Assembly: GCA_937958785.1 (NCBI GenBank)
Contig: CALGMY010000270.1
Span: forward strand, 1-33,696
Origin: an uncultured Gammaproteobacteria bacterium
GTDB taxonomy: Bacteria; Pseudomonadota; Gammaproteobacteria; Steroidobacterales; GCA-2729495
DNA: 33,696 bases
Reading direction: 5' to 3'
Of this stretch, positions 1-5,971 are shown piece by piece; the first letter of the stretch is position 1, and each line of letters opens with the position of its first letter. The translations under genes were made by a program, and so were the position numbers. The notes under the pieces were generated by a model. It was given only the letters and a program-made list of their open reading frames with translations, did no database searches and was not told the DNA's origin.

Positions 1-143
1 GAGGGTTTACGGGCGGCTACGGGAAAGACGTTATGTCGCGAAAATTTTTCCGTAAGGGTCGTTGAGGGGTAGGGGATGGAGATGCCAGAGGGCTGGCTTC
101 GCAGTGCTCCCGCCGTGGTGGCGGCGATCCGCCGCGGGATCAT
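1..143 (-). CDS. Partial leftward gene cut by the window edge, unknown function
   Basis: A minus-strand reading frame opens with ATG at 143-141 and stays open to the left edge, giving at least 47 residues. It begins MIPRRIAATTAGAL and contains TEKFSRHNVFPVAARKP before it leaves the window. The start overlaps the stop of the gene to its right by four bases (ATGA), the usual sign of translational coupling in a phage operon, and this is the main reason for calling it. I do not recognise the family. The start, but not the end or function, can be judged from this window. Confidence 0.5.
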   Translation of the reverse strand, partial: MIPRRIAATTAGALRSQPSGISIPYPSTTLTEKFSRHNVFPVAARKP

Positions 144-385
144 GGAGGGCTTCTCCGAGCCCCTTCCTGGCGAATCACGCCCAGGAAAAAGCGCAGCTGC
201 TCGGCGATCGCCTCCTGCAGGGACGTGTCGTCCAGTTGTTCGCGATCGATCAGGTGCTCGGCCTTCCCGAAGATCTGGGCCACCTCGGCCTCCAGGGCCG
301 CGGGGTCAGGGTGGGTCCGAATGATCGCGGCGATGACGACCGACTGGGCAAGGGCCATCGGCAACGGGTGGGTATCGGCATACAT
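140..385 (-). CDS. Small leftward phage protein, unknown function
   Basis: This encodes 81 residues, beginning MYADTHPLPMALAQSVVIAAI. A GAGGAG Shine-Dalgarno lies about 12 bases before the ATG on the minus strand. The composition is that of a helical, mildly acidic soluble protein (for example PAALEAEVAQIFGKAEHLID), whereas the competing plus-strand frames across the same bases become arginine- and proline-rich low-complexity sequence. It is divergent from the CII-like gene at 470 and coupled by ATGA to the partial gene on its left. The 386-469 gap should hold divergent control signals, but I see no clear -10/-35 pair there. No family recognised. Confidence 0.6.
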   Translation of the reverse strand: MYADTHPLPMALAQSVVIAAIIRTHPDPAALEAEVAQIFGKAEHLIDREQLDDTSLQEAIAEQLRFFLGVIRQEGARRSPP

Positions 386-469
386 GGTTTGGGCGGGCTC
401 CTCGGTGATGGGTGGGTGTGGTCACGCCACCAGCCTAGCACCGGGTGAGCCCGCCACCGGAGGGCTGTG

Positions 470-895
470 ATGGACCAGGAGAAGCTGTTCCACGAGGACT
501 GGCGGGACGCCCTGAAGCACCTGGTGAAGGCGCTCGGTGGCTTCGACGCCGTGGGCATCGAGATCTGGCCGGCGAAGACCCGCAAGGCCGCCGGCGCCTG
601 GTTGTCCGACTGCCTCAATCCAGAGCGGCCCGCGAAGCTGGACCTCGAGGAGATCCAGAAGCTCCTGCAGATGGGCCGGGACCGGGATCTGCACGTCGGG
701 CTGTACCAGCTCGTCGATGACCTCGGCTACGCCCGCCCCGCCACCCGGGATCCCCAGGACGTCGAGGGCGAGATTGCCCGCCAGATGTCGGAGGCGATGA
801 GCACCGCCGAGACCCTGTTGAAGCGCTACGACCGCCTGCAGCAGCAGAAGGCCGTGCACCAGTTCGGTCGCCCCCGGGCTGCCAGTAGCGAGTAG
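470..895 (+). CDS. CII-like phage regulatory protein
   Basis: This 141-residue protein resembles the phage regulatory CII/CP76-like family seen in proteobacterial prophages. Around residues 10-70 it reads as a helix-turn-helix module, with VKALGGFDAVGIEIWP followed by GAWLSDCLNPERPAKLDLEE and a helix KLLQMGRDRD. The C-terminal third is a helical, charged tail (AETLLKRYDRLQQQ) that could form an oligomerisation coil. ATG 470 is chosen over GTG 467 because GGAGGG at 459-464 is spaced five bases from the ATG and only two from the GTG. It is the first rightward gene and diverges from the leftward pair, the expected place for a lysis/lysogeny or early-gene regulator. The family call is moderate; DNA binding is inferred. 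Confidence 0.55.
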   Translation: MDQEKLFHEDWRDALKHLVKALGGFDAVGIEIWPAKTRKAAGAWLSDCLNPERPAKLDLEEIQKLLQMGRDRDLHVGLYQLVDDLGYARPATRDPQDVEGEIARQMSEAMSTAETLLKRYDRLQQQKAVHQFGRPRAASSE

Positions 896-1001
896 CCCAG
901 GGCCAGCCCATGCAGTACTTCCCGCAATGCCAGGAGCGCCGAGCCACACGGATGGCATGCCTCGCTGCAATTCGGACGAATCCGACACGGGAGCAGTCGC
1001 G

Positions 1002-1178
1002 ATGATCAATGCCCGCCCCGCCGAGCGCCCCCCACTCCGTGCCAGTTCTCCCGCGGAGCCTTGCTCGGCTGGGGCGGGCTTCCTGCAGGCCGTGAAGGCC
1101 TGGTGGCAGTCGCTCTGGACGACGCCTCACCAGGATCAGCCGGCGCTGCCCAACAAGTCGTGGGAGGACTGCCAGTGA
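1002..1178 (+). CDS. Small hypothetical phage protein (58 aa)
   Basis: This is a short open frame starting MINARPAERPPLRASSP and ending PNKSWEDCQ. GGGAG at about 989-993 lies nine bases ahead of the ATG. Upstream in-frame ATG codons (927, 957) have no ribosome site of similar quality. There is a proline-rich N-terminus and an amphipathic aromatic helix near residues 28-40 (FLQAVKAWWQSLW). No family recognised. It lies between the CII-like gene and the tRNA. The 106 bases before it (896-1001) show no other gene. Confidence 0.45.
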   Translation: MINARPAERPPLRASSPAEPCSAGAGFLQAVKAWWQSLWTTPHQDQPALPNKSWEDCQ

Positions 1179-1199
1179 CGGCAACACACAGTGAACAAC

Positions 1200-1273
1200 T
1201 GCAGGGTGGAGGAGTGGTCCCTCGCCAGGCTCATAACCTGGAGACGCCGGTTCAAGTCCGGCCCCTGCTACCA
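1200..1273 (+). tRNA. Initiator-like tRNA-fMet (anticodon CAT)
   Basis: The sequence folds as a complete cloverleaf with an encoded CCA end. The acceptor arms are TGCAGGG (1200-1206) and CCCTGCT (1263-1269), pairing six of seven with a U:U mismatch at position 1:72. The D stem is GAGG/CCTC. The anticodon arm is CCAGG, loop CTCATAA (anticodon CAT at 1232-1234), CCTGG. The T arm is GCCGG, TTCAAGT, CCGGC. The unpaired 1:72 position and the A11:U24 pair are bacterial initiator hallmarks and argue against elongator Met or Ile2(CAT). Only two of the three G:C pairs normally next to the initiator anticodon loop are present, because 29:41 is A:U. The D-loop is short, with C rather than A at position 21. 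Function was not tested. Confidence 0.75.
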
Positions 1274-1295
1274 GTCCCCGGAGAGGGAGACGACC

Positions 1296-1319
1296 CGTCG
1301 GCGCACCCCCCTGCCGACG
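1296..1319 (+). other. Hairpin immediately after the tRNA
   Basis: CGTCGGC at 1296-1302 pairs perfectly with GCCGACG at 1313-1319 around a ten-base loop, just before the ATG at 1322. It could be involved in 3' processing of the tRNA transcript or could restrict initiation at the small ORF. There is no following T-run, so it is not called a terminator. Confidence 0.4.
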
Positions 1320-1321
1320 TG

Positions 1322-1513
1322 ATGTCGAGCTTGCCCGGCGCCGGTGCGGGTCCGGCGCCGGGCCCTTTATTCGACGAGGAACGCGGCTTCTGGAGCCTGC
1401 ACGAGGTGATCGTGCTGCTGGCCGCCTGTCTGGTGCTCTGGGTGATCGGCAGTGGGTTGGGCATGGCGATAGCTCCAGCGGTGCGCATGCTGGCGAGAGC
1501 GGGGGTGGGCTGA
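1322..1513 (+). CDS. Small single-pass membrane protein (63 aa)
   Basis: This 63-residue frame starts MSSLPGAGAGPAPGPLFDEE and has one strong transmembrane segment, VIVLLAACLVLWVIGSGLGM, at about residues 29-48. A short basic tail follows. Its TGA abuts the ATG of the replication gene (TGAATG), which supports it as part of that operon. The start is uncertain: there is no good Shine-Dalgarno before ATG 1322, and the early Gly/Ala/Pro stretch is encoded by a perfect inverted repeat that looks like a terminator. A shorter protein starting at one of the GTG codons near 1405-1415 is possible. Family not recognised. Confidence 0.45.
   Translation: MSSLPGAGAGPAPGPLFDEERGFWSLHEVIVLLAACLVLWVIGSGLGMAIAPAVRMLARAGVG
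1333..1371 (+). terminator. Possible GC-rich terminator hairpin overlapping a small ORF
   Basis: A perfect 12-bp inverted repeat (1333-1344 with 1352-1363) encloses a seven-base loop, TGCGGGT, and is followed by CCTTTATT. This is the form of an intrinsic terminator with a weak U-tract. It would end or attenuate the transcript carrying the CII-like gene and tRNA. It lies inside the predicted membrane ORF, so either the ORF starts later or the repeat is used as an attenuator. Confidence 0.45.
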
Positions 1514-2332
1514 ATGGCGTTCAAGCACGTGACGGCGGTCATCGAGTCCTGGCTGCCGGCGCCGGAGAAGCTGGTTGCCCTGGCCCTGGCCGAGAGCGCG
1601 AGCAAGGAAGACGACTGCTGCTGGCTGTCCCTGGTGACGATTGCGCAGCGGGCCAGCTGTACCCGGCGTGGGGCCCAGAAGATCCTGCTGCGGCTCCAGG
1701 CGAGCGGCGTGGTGGAGCTCGCCGGCAAGCGGAAGGTCCCCCGGGGATACGTGAACATCTTCCGCCTGCACATCGACCGGCTGCCCGACGACATGCCCGA
1801 AGACCTCAGGGATGAACCCGGTTCACCTGTCGAAGAACTTGACGCTGAGACCCGCGCCCCGCTTGCCTCTGCGCAGGAGGCGACGGGCACAGGTGAACAG
1901 GGTTCGCCCCTGGCCACGGGCGAACGAAAAGACGCTTGGGGCGAACTGGGTTCGCGTGTACACGCGAACCAGAGTGCACTGACGGGCGAACGGGGTTCGC
2001 ACAATCCTATCCGGAAGAACCAAGTATCTGAACCGGTTCGTGACCGATCCGCCCCCGGCTGGGGGCCGGGGCGGACGTCCCCGAACCCGAACCCGGAGCT
2101 GACCGGGGAGCTGCGGGCGGCGCTGTCGGCGGCCCGGAACCTGGGCATCGACGGGCTGCGGGAGGGCGAGACGCTCGCCCAGCTCGACGCCCGGATCGGC
2201 GAGGCCCAGCTGGCCCGGCTCCAGCGCCAGCGGGCGGAGCGCGCTGCAGTCCGGCCGGATGTTCCACGGGAAACGGACCACGCGGAACCCGCGCCGTTGT
2301 GCGACTTCGCCGTGGAACAGGCGGTGGCGTGA
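1514..2332 (+). CDS. Phage replication-type protein with winged helix (O-like)
   Basis: This 272-residue protein begins MAFKHVTAVIESWLPAPEKL. Residues about 36-72 (CWLSLVTIAQRASCTRRGAQ and KILLRLQASGVVEL) form a winged-helix DNA-binding domain of the HTH_36 type, common in phage replication initiators of the lambda O kind. The middle, about residues 98-175, is low-complexity and repeats short GE.GS motifs because the DNA beneath it carries palindromic repeats. The C-terminal third is helical and charged (LDARIGEAQLARLQRQRAER) and could contact a helicase loader. It overlaps the next gene by one base (TGATG). No helicase or loader gene is recognisable nearby, so the host helicase is presumably recruited. 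Initiator role is inferred from domain and repeats. Confidence 0.6.
   Translation: MAFKHVTAVIESWLPAPEKLVALALAESASKEDDCCWLSLVTIAQRASCTRRGAQKILLRLQASGVVELAGKRKVPRGYVNIFRLHIDRLPDDMPEDLRDEPGSPVEELDAETRAPLASAQEATGTGEQGSPLATGERKDAWGELGSRVHANQSALTGERGSHNPIRKNQVSEPVRDRSAPGWGPGRTSPNPNPELTGELRAALSAARNLGIDGLREGETLAQLDARIGEAQLARLQRQRAERAAVRPDVPRETDHAEPAPLCDFAVEQAVA
1813..2040 (+). repeat. Five palindromic iteron-like repeats inside the replication gene (putative ori)
   Basis: Five copies of a 12-13 bp palindromic unit of consensus YGAACNNGGTTCR lie at 1813-1825 (TGAACCCGGTTCA), 1894-1906, 1942-1954, 1987-1999 and 2029-2040. The start-to-start steps are 81, 48, 45 and 42 bases. Copy 3 runs into a perfect 22-bp palindrome at 1949-1970, and a half-site (GCGAACG) lies near 1919-1925. 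The block is followed by a locally less GC-rich stretch at about 2000-2030. The arrangement resembles the lambda origin, where iterons sit inside gene O. The repeats are seen directly; origin function is inferred. Confidence 0.6.
1949..1970. repeat. Perfect 22-bp palindrome
   Basis: GGTTCGCGTGT is followed directly by its exact reverse complement ACACGCGAACC, with no spacer. The palindrome overlaps the third iteron-like unit and is coding (in the replication protein). It could be a dimer-binding site or could extrude as a cruciform. It is the longest perfect palindrome I noticed in the window. Confidence 0.75.
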
Positions 2333-2715
2333 TGGGCCCGGGCGAGCACATCACGGCCGACGACCGGGAGCGGTTCCAGCTGATGCGCGAGCTCGGCTGC
2401 GTGGTGAGCAGCGTGTACTTCGGCAAGCCGGGGACTCCGGGGCAGGTGCACCACCTGGTCGCCGGCGGCCGCCGGATGGGCCACCAGGCGACGATCTGCC
2501 TGCACCCCTGGTACCACCAGGGCCAGCCGCCCGCGGTGCGCTACGCCGGCGCCATCGTGCAGCTGACGGCGGATCAGGCGACGACCCGGTACGGGCCCAG
2601 CCTCGCCCTCGACCGCCCGGCGTTCGAGCACCGGTTCGGCACGGAGCTCGAGTTGCTGGAGATGCAGGACGCGCTGATCGAGGCGTACCGGAGGGCGGAG
2701 GCCTGGGTGGCATGA
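2332..2715 (+). CDS. Ref-like HNH nuclease (RecA-dependent nuclease family)
   Basis: This 127-residue protein begins MGPGEHITADDRERFQLMRE. Its core matches my recollection of the P1 Ref family: a central QVHHLVAGGRRMGHQATICL followed by HPWYHQG supplies the HH...H...H pattern of an HNH metal site, and a later YGPSLALDRPAFEHRFG segment is typical of the family. Ref-type enzymes cut DNA at RecA filaments; small homologues are common in phage recombination regions. ATG 2332 overlaps the TGA of the replication gene by one base, and GTG 2329 is the in-frame alternative. The family assignment is good; cellular role is inferred. Confidence 0.7.
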   Translation: MGPGEHITADDRERFQLMRELGCVVSSVYFGKPGTPGQVHHLVAGGRRMGHQATICLHPWYHQGQPPAVRYAGAIVQLTADQATTRYGPSLALDRPAFEHRFGTELELLEMQDALIEAYRRAEAWVA

Positions 2716-2801
2716 ATACTCGTAGCAGCAGCAGCTGGTCCGGCCGGACGGTGCCTCGTTGCATCCCGACAGCCAGCATGCGCACTGCAAAGGCCGGATA
2801 G
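2712..2801 (+). CDS. Very short coupled ORF (29 aa), doubtful
   Basis: An ATGA overlap with the Ref-like stop starts a 29-residue frame (MNTRSSSSWSGRTVPR...). Another frame through the same bases reads LVRPDGASLHPDSQHAHCKG and ends in the ATGA of the next gene, but it has no usable start after the TAG at 2723-2725. Either may be the relic of a small gene. Nothing identifies a function. It is listed because the 96-base gap is otherwise unexplained. Confidence 0.25.
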   Translation: MNTRSSSSWSGRTVPRCIPTASMRTAKAG

Positions 2802-2811
2802 CGGGCGCCGC

Positions 2812-3174
2812 ATGAACACCCAGCTCGACATGCTCCTCCCCGAGATCCCCGGCCAGTCCCTCCGGTCCCAGGCCAACGCCTGCGAGACCCTGAAGCGCCA
2901 CAGCCTGGCGAAGGTCGAGACCAACGCCCAGGCCTGGCTGCGGATCATGCGGGCCGAGGCGATCGAGCTGTGCCAGCGGGATGGCAGCGTCAGCACCGAC
3001 GAGCTCCGGCTCTACGCCGAGCACACCCTGCAGCTCCCCGAGCACGACAACTGGTGGGGCGGGGTTTTCCGCGGGCCACGGTGGAAGGTCATCGGCCGCC
3101 GGAAAAGCCGCTGGGCCTCGAACCATGCCCGGGAGATCAAGGTCTGGGTCTACGTGAGGCCCGCGCATGCATGA
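2812..3174 (+). CDS. Hypothetical phage early protein (120 aa)
   Basis: This encodes 120 residues, beginning MNTQLDMLLPEIPGQSLRSQ. The N-terminal half is helical (ETLKRHSLAKVETNAQAWLR). The middle, SVSTDELRLYAEHTLQLPEH, followed by WWGGVFRGPRWKVIGRRKSR and a basic C-terminus, resembles small phage proteins with a winged-helix-like fold found downstream of replication genes, but I cannot name a family. It overlaps the next gene by eight bases. The basic patch around residues 85-110 suggests nucleic acid binding; this is inference. Confidence 0.55.
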   Translation: MNTQLDMLLPEIPGQSLRSQANACETLKRHSLAKVETNAQAWLRIMRAEAIELCQRDGSVSTDELRLYAEHTLQLPEHDNWWGGVFRGPRWKVIGRRKSRWASNHAREIKVWVYVRPAHA

Positions 3175-3991
3175 GCCGGTGGGCAAGAACGGCATCGGTC
3201 ACCCGCCGCTCGCGCCGGCGCGGATCCTGCGGCCTGGAGATACCGGCTTTCCGGGCGACGCCGGCGCCAGTGTGGTCGCTGCCTCGTTTCGGGATTGCCA
3301 CCACCCCGGGTGCTCGATGCGGTTTCTGCCGACCAGGCCTTCAGCCAAGTACTGCGCAGAGCACGACACCGTGCAGGCTCAGCTCGAGCGTGATGATGGC
3401 ATGAAGCGCACCCCCGCGTCGCAGCGGCCTGCTGCCAACCGGAAGGAATCATCGATGGCGAAAGTGCGGACCAAGTTCCCGGCCAAGGCCGCTCGGACGA
3501 AAGCCTGCGCGCACCCAGGCTGCGGCAAGGAATTCACGCCGGCTGGTAGAGCGTCCAAGTACTGCCAGGAGCACGGCACGAAGGCGAAGGGCGGCAGTGG
3601 CGACGAGAGTCCGCCATCCACGCATCGTGCGCCGGTGGCCGAGGCGCTCGGCAACCTCCGGAAGAAGGCCGATGGCGCCAACCGCCAGGCCGCGGGCCAG
3701 AAGGCCGATCAGGGCAAGCTCGAGCTCGACCTGATCCTTGGCGACTTCCCCCGGGCCCTCGAGGCCATCGCCCGGGTGGGCCAGCACGGCAACGACACGA
3801 AGTACGAGCCCGGCAGCTGGTTGAAGCTGCCGAACGGGCAGCAGCGAGTGGCGAACGCTGCCCTGCGCCACTGGATCGAGCGCAAGAAGGGTTTCACCCT
3901 CGATCCGGAGAGCGGGCACCTGGCCTTGGCCCACGAGACCTGGAACAAGCTCGCCGAGCTCGAGCTGGTCCTTCGGGCACAGGAGGCCTGA
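3167..3991 (+). CDS. Two zinc fingers plus dATP/dGTP diphosphohydrolase-like domain (DUF5664/MazZ-like)
   Basis: This 274-residue protein has two homologous C-x4-C-x13-C-x2-H fingers (C44, C49, C63, H66 and C114, C119, C133, H136), each ending KYC.EH. Residues about 175-272 match the DUF5664-type nucleotide diphosphohydrolase pattern: a TKYEPGSW segment, then AALRHWIERKKGF, DPESGHLALAHETWNKLAEL. MazZ members of this family cleave dATP/dGTP to monophosphates, but the family also occurs in ordinary phages. ATG 3167 has GAGG six bases upstream. A second in-frame ATG at 3455 has GGAAGGAA at 3441-3448 and would give a 178-residue form with one finger. The product overlaps the next start by one base (TGATG). 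The enzymatic call is moderate and the finger function unknown. Confidence 0.6.
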   Translation: MHEPVGKNGIGHPPLAPARILRPGDTGFPGDAGASVVAASFRDCHHPGCSMRFLPTRPSAKYCAEHDTVQAQLERDDGMKRTPASQRPAANRKESSMAKVRTKFPAKAARTKACAHPGCGKEFTPAGRASKYCQEHGTKAKGGSGDESPPSTHRAPVAEALGNLRKKADGANRQAAGQKADQGKLELDLILGDFPRALEAIARVGQHGNDTKYEPGSWLKLPNGQQRVANAALRHWIERKKGFTLDPESGHLALAHETWNKLAELELVLRAQEA

Positions 3992-4311
3992 TGGCTCTCC
4001 CACGGTACAACGGCCACCGCGACGCCAACGAAGCCGAGCTGCTGAAGATCTTCGATGATCTCCGCGTGCCCTGGCGGCGGGTCAACCACGAAGGCCTGCC
4101 GGACTTGCTCTGCATCATCGCCGGCCAGGTCCACGCTCCGGAGATCAAGTCCAAGGCGGGCCACCTCGAGCCCGCCCAGATCAAGTTCCGGGAGTGGCTG
4201 GTGCGGTATCACGTGCGCCTCGACGAGTACTACCCAGTCCTGCGCACCCCTGCCGAGGTCATCGAGTGGGTGGAGACTCGCCGGCGAAAGCTCTGGAGAC
4301 CAGGCGCGTGA
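3991..4311 (+). CDS. PD-(D/E)XK nuclease (VRR-NUC-like)
   Basis: This 106-residue protein begins MALPRYNGHRDANEAELLKI. The nuclease core is visible: helix glutamate around residue 15, GLPD at residues 35-38 and EIK at 51-53 (APEIKSKAG), the G.PD...(D/E).K signature of VRR-NUC-type enzymes. AGGAGG lies just before its ATG, which overlaps the preceding TGA by one base. In phages such proteins are thought to act on branched or recombination DNA, and it sits with the Ref-like nuclease and the diphosphohydrolase in the early operon. Exact substrate is not readable from sequence. Confidence 0.75.
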   Translation: MALPRYNGHRDANEAELLKIFDDLRVPWRRVNHEGLPDLLCIIAGQVHAPEIKSKAGHLEPAQIKFREWLVRYHVRLDEYYPVLRTPAEVIEWVETRRRKLWRPGA

Positions 4312-4589
4312 GCGAACCCGTTGCCGGGGGCTCAGGAGACGGCGAGAGGAGACGCTCTACCATCCAGATCGTGAATCACCCAGGCGGAAGCCGGACGGTG
4401 GTAATCAACGGACAGCAATTGATGGGCGACGCCCACATCGTCGTGAACCGGGACCACTTCGGGCGGGTCGTCCACGTGGATGTCCGCTTTTACATGCCGC
4501 AGGTGGTGGAAACCACGTCGCCGAAGCGCCATCCGAATCCGCACCCCTGGGTACAGGACTGGAAGAACATCCTGGGGCGCAAGCCATGA
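4308..4589 (+). CDS. Hypothetical phage protein (93 aa)
   Basis: The frame starts at GTG 4308, overlapping the nuclease stop as GTGA, and encodes about 93 residues. The N-terminal part is disordered and charged (SEPVAGGSGDGERRR). A beta-rich segment follows (TIQIVNHPGGSRTVVINGQQ and HIVVNRDHFGRVVHVDVRFY), and the tail is histidine- and proline-rich, ending WVQDWKNILGRKP. No family recognised. It sits between the nuclease and the Q-like gene. Confidence 0.5.
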   Translation: MSEPVAGGSGDGERRRSTIQIVNHPGGSRTVVINGQQLMGDAHIVVNRDHFGRVVHVDVRFYMPQVVETTSPKRHPNPHPWVQDWKNILGRKP

Positions 4590-4641
4590 CGGCGCGCCCA
4601 GTAGAGTCGATGGACCGAATGAGGGAGCACGGAGCGCACCC

Positions 4642-5034
4642 ATGAACCTCGAGGCTACTCGGCGCCTGGCGCCGGAATTGCAGGTGGTGGACCAGCGTTT
4701 GCGCGGCTGGGGGGATTGGGCCAGGAAGGGCGTACCCGTACCCGGTTGGCCGGCGGTGTCGCTGACGGCCAAGATGGCCGAGTGGCATGAGATCGGGGTG
4801 CGGCCGGAGGGCAGCCCTCACCCGGTCGAGATTCCAGAGTCTGTGGCCATCATCGACAAGCTCGTGGCGAAGCTCCCACCCGACCAGCGCCGGGTGGTGC
4901 TGGTCAACTACAGCCGAAGCGACCCCCTGGAGATCAAGGCGCGGATCGCCAAACTCAACGTCCGGCGGTACCGCGGCCTGCTCGACCGAGCGCGATGGTC
5001 GGTCAGGTATGGGCTGGAGCTGATCGGGTGTTGA
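4642..5034 (+). CDS. Antiterminator Q-like protein
   Basis: This 130-residue protein begins MNLEATRRLAPELQVVDQRL. RLRGWGDWARKG followed by PGWPAVSLTAKM is characteristic of phage antitermination Q-like proteins. The C-terminal half has a sigma region 4-like helical arrangement (VAIIDKLVAKLPPDQRRVVL, then YRGLLDRARWSVRYGLELIG). GGAG lies about eight bases before ATG 4642; the open frame extends further upstream but without protein-like sequence. Q proteins load on RNA polymerase at the late promoter and suppress terminators. The gene is the last of the early block and a promoter-like element begins at its stop codon, as for lambda Q and PR'. Family call good, mechanism inferred. Confidence 0.68.
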   Translation: MNLEATRRLAPELQVVDQRLRGWGDWARKGVPVPGWPAVSLTAKMAEWHEIGVRPEGSPHPVEIPESVAIIDKLVAKLPPDQRRVVLVNYSRSDPLEIKARIAKLNVRRYRGLLDRARWSVRYGLELIGC

Positions 5035-5072
5035 TGCCGTCATCTAAGTCGGTAGATTCGCCCATGGCTGGG
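5031..5072 (+). promoter_or_regulatory. Putative late promoter copy 1 (after Q)
   Basis: TTGATG (5031-5036) and TAGATT (5053-5058) are separated by 16 bp. The spacer holds CATCTAAGT, and ATCTA/TAGAT form an inverted repeat across the spacer and -10. A nearly identical element lies at 24002-24030 (25 of 29 bases equal). A small hairpin, CCCA/TGGG (5061-5072), follows. The element starts inside the Q stop codon and lies 34 bases before the first late gene. A Q-binding role for the spacer is a hypothesis by analogy with lambda PR'. Confidence 0.6.
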
Positions 5073-5092
5073 ACTGTGGCCGGTACGAACGC

Positions 5093-5839
5093 ATGATCAA
5101 GATCAGCGTCCGGGGCGACATTCGAGTGGCAATCGAACGACTCTCCCTGGCTGAGCGACAAGTGCCATACGCAACTGCCCGGGCACTAACCAAGACGGCT
5201 AAGGCCGTCCAGCTCGAGCTCGAGAAAGAGATCAAACAGGTCTTCGACAGGCCTACCCCATTCACGGAGCGAGCCCTGTACACCAAGCCCGCCACGAAGG
5301 CGCGGCTGGTTGCAGAAGTTGGTATCAAGGATTGGGCGGCCAAGGGAAACGCCGCTGTGAAGTACCTCTTCGCCGAGGTGCATGGCGGCGGGCGTTCCGA
5401 GAAGGGATTCGAGAAACTGCTGCAGAATCGAGGCCTGCTTCCAGCAGGCTGGTATGCGATACCGGGGAAGAATGTCCCTGTCGATGCCTACGGCAATATC
5501 TCGAGATCATTGATCCTGAAGATCCTCAGCCAGGTTGGCGCGATGCGCGACCCTGGGCAGAACGAGAAGGTTGCCACGAAGAGAAAGCGCAACAAGAAGC
5601 AGCGTCTCGGGCGCTTCTTTGCTGTAGCGCCTCGGCAGGGGCGGATGACCCCGGGGATCTACGAGCGCGTCACGTTTGCTTCTGGTTCGGCGATTCGGCC
5701 CGTGTTGATCTTCACGCCTCGTCGACCGATGTATCGTCAGCGCTATCGCTTCTACGAACTGGGCCAAGAGCTGGCCCGTCGCATCTTCCCGCGTGAGTTC
5801 GAGGAAGCGGCACGCATCGCGATGGGGACACAACGGTGA
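5093..5839 (+). CDS. gpZ-like minor tail / tail-completion protein, putative
   Basis: This 248-residue basic protein begins MIKISVRGDIRVAIERLSLA. The pattern of an N-terminal helix ERQVPYATARALTKTAKAVQ, followed by a beta-rich middle (VEVGIKD-like, with YLFAEVHGGGR) and a C-terminal YELGQELARRIFPREFEEAA, recalls lambda gpZ-type minor tail proteins. Lambda gpZ is 192 residues and is encoded between head and tail genes; here the gene is the first late gene, before the terminase, which is unusual. The ribosome site is weak. A long basic segment (KRKRNKKQRLGR) lies around residues 163-174. The assignment is tentative; a different virion protein with the same N-terminal helix pattern is possible. 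Confidence 0.45.
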   Translation: MIKISVRGDIRVAIERLSLAERQVPYATARALTKTAKAVQLELEKEIKQVFDRPTPFTERALYTKPATKARLVAEVGIKDWAAKGNAAVKYLFAEVHGGGRSEKGFEKLLQNRGLLPAGWYAIPGKNVPVDAYGNISRSLILKILSQVGAMRDPGQNEKVATKRKRNKKQRLGRFFAVAPRQGRMTPGIYERVTFASGSAIRPVLIFTPRRPMYRQRYRFYELGQELARRIFPREFEEAARIAMGTQR

Positions 5840-5971
5840 TCACGGCGGCGAGCGCACGTGGATGGGAAGGGGCGACGAAGGGCGCGGGTCCTTCCTGGCC
5901 ATCTCCACCGCGGGTAGTTCGAACCGGGTTGGTCTCCTAGCGCGAGGGGTGCCGTAGCGCCACCACACCGC
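5840..5971. other. Gap before terminase, candidate cos region
   Basis: This 132-base non-coding gap lies directly upstream of the small terminase gene, where lambda-type phages with a Nu1/A terminase carry cos. It contains an inverted GGAAGG...CCTTCC pair (about 5868-5898) and TCGAACCGGGTTGG near 5918-5931, which resembles the iteron unit. I cannot identify the nicking site itself, so the call rests on position and terminase type. Confidence 0.35.

Noticed and set aside
62..448. Plus-strand open frames at the left end
   Set aside because: They run over the minus-strand coupled genes, become Arg/Pro/Gly-rich and lack conserved-looking sequence.
1252..3195. A 647-residue minus-strand frame
   Set aside because: It is antisense to at least six well-supported, coupled genes; long shadow frames are expected in GC-rich DNA.
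3167..3991. 2-aminoadenine (Z) genome
   Set aside because: The MazZ-like domain alone is not enough; no PurZ, DatZ or DpoZ is visible.
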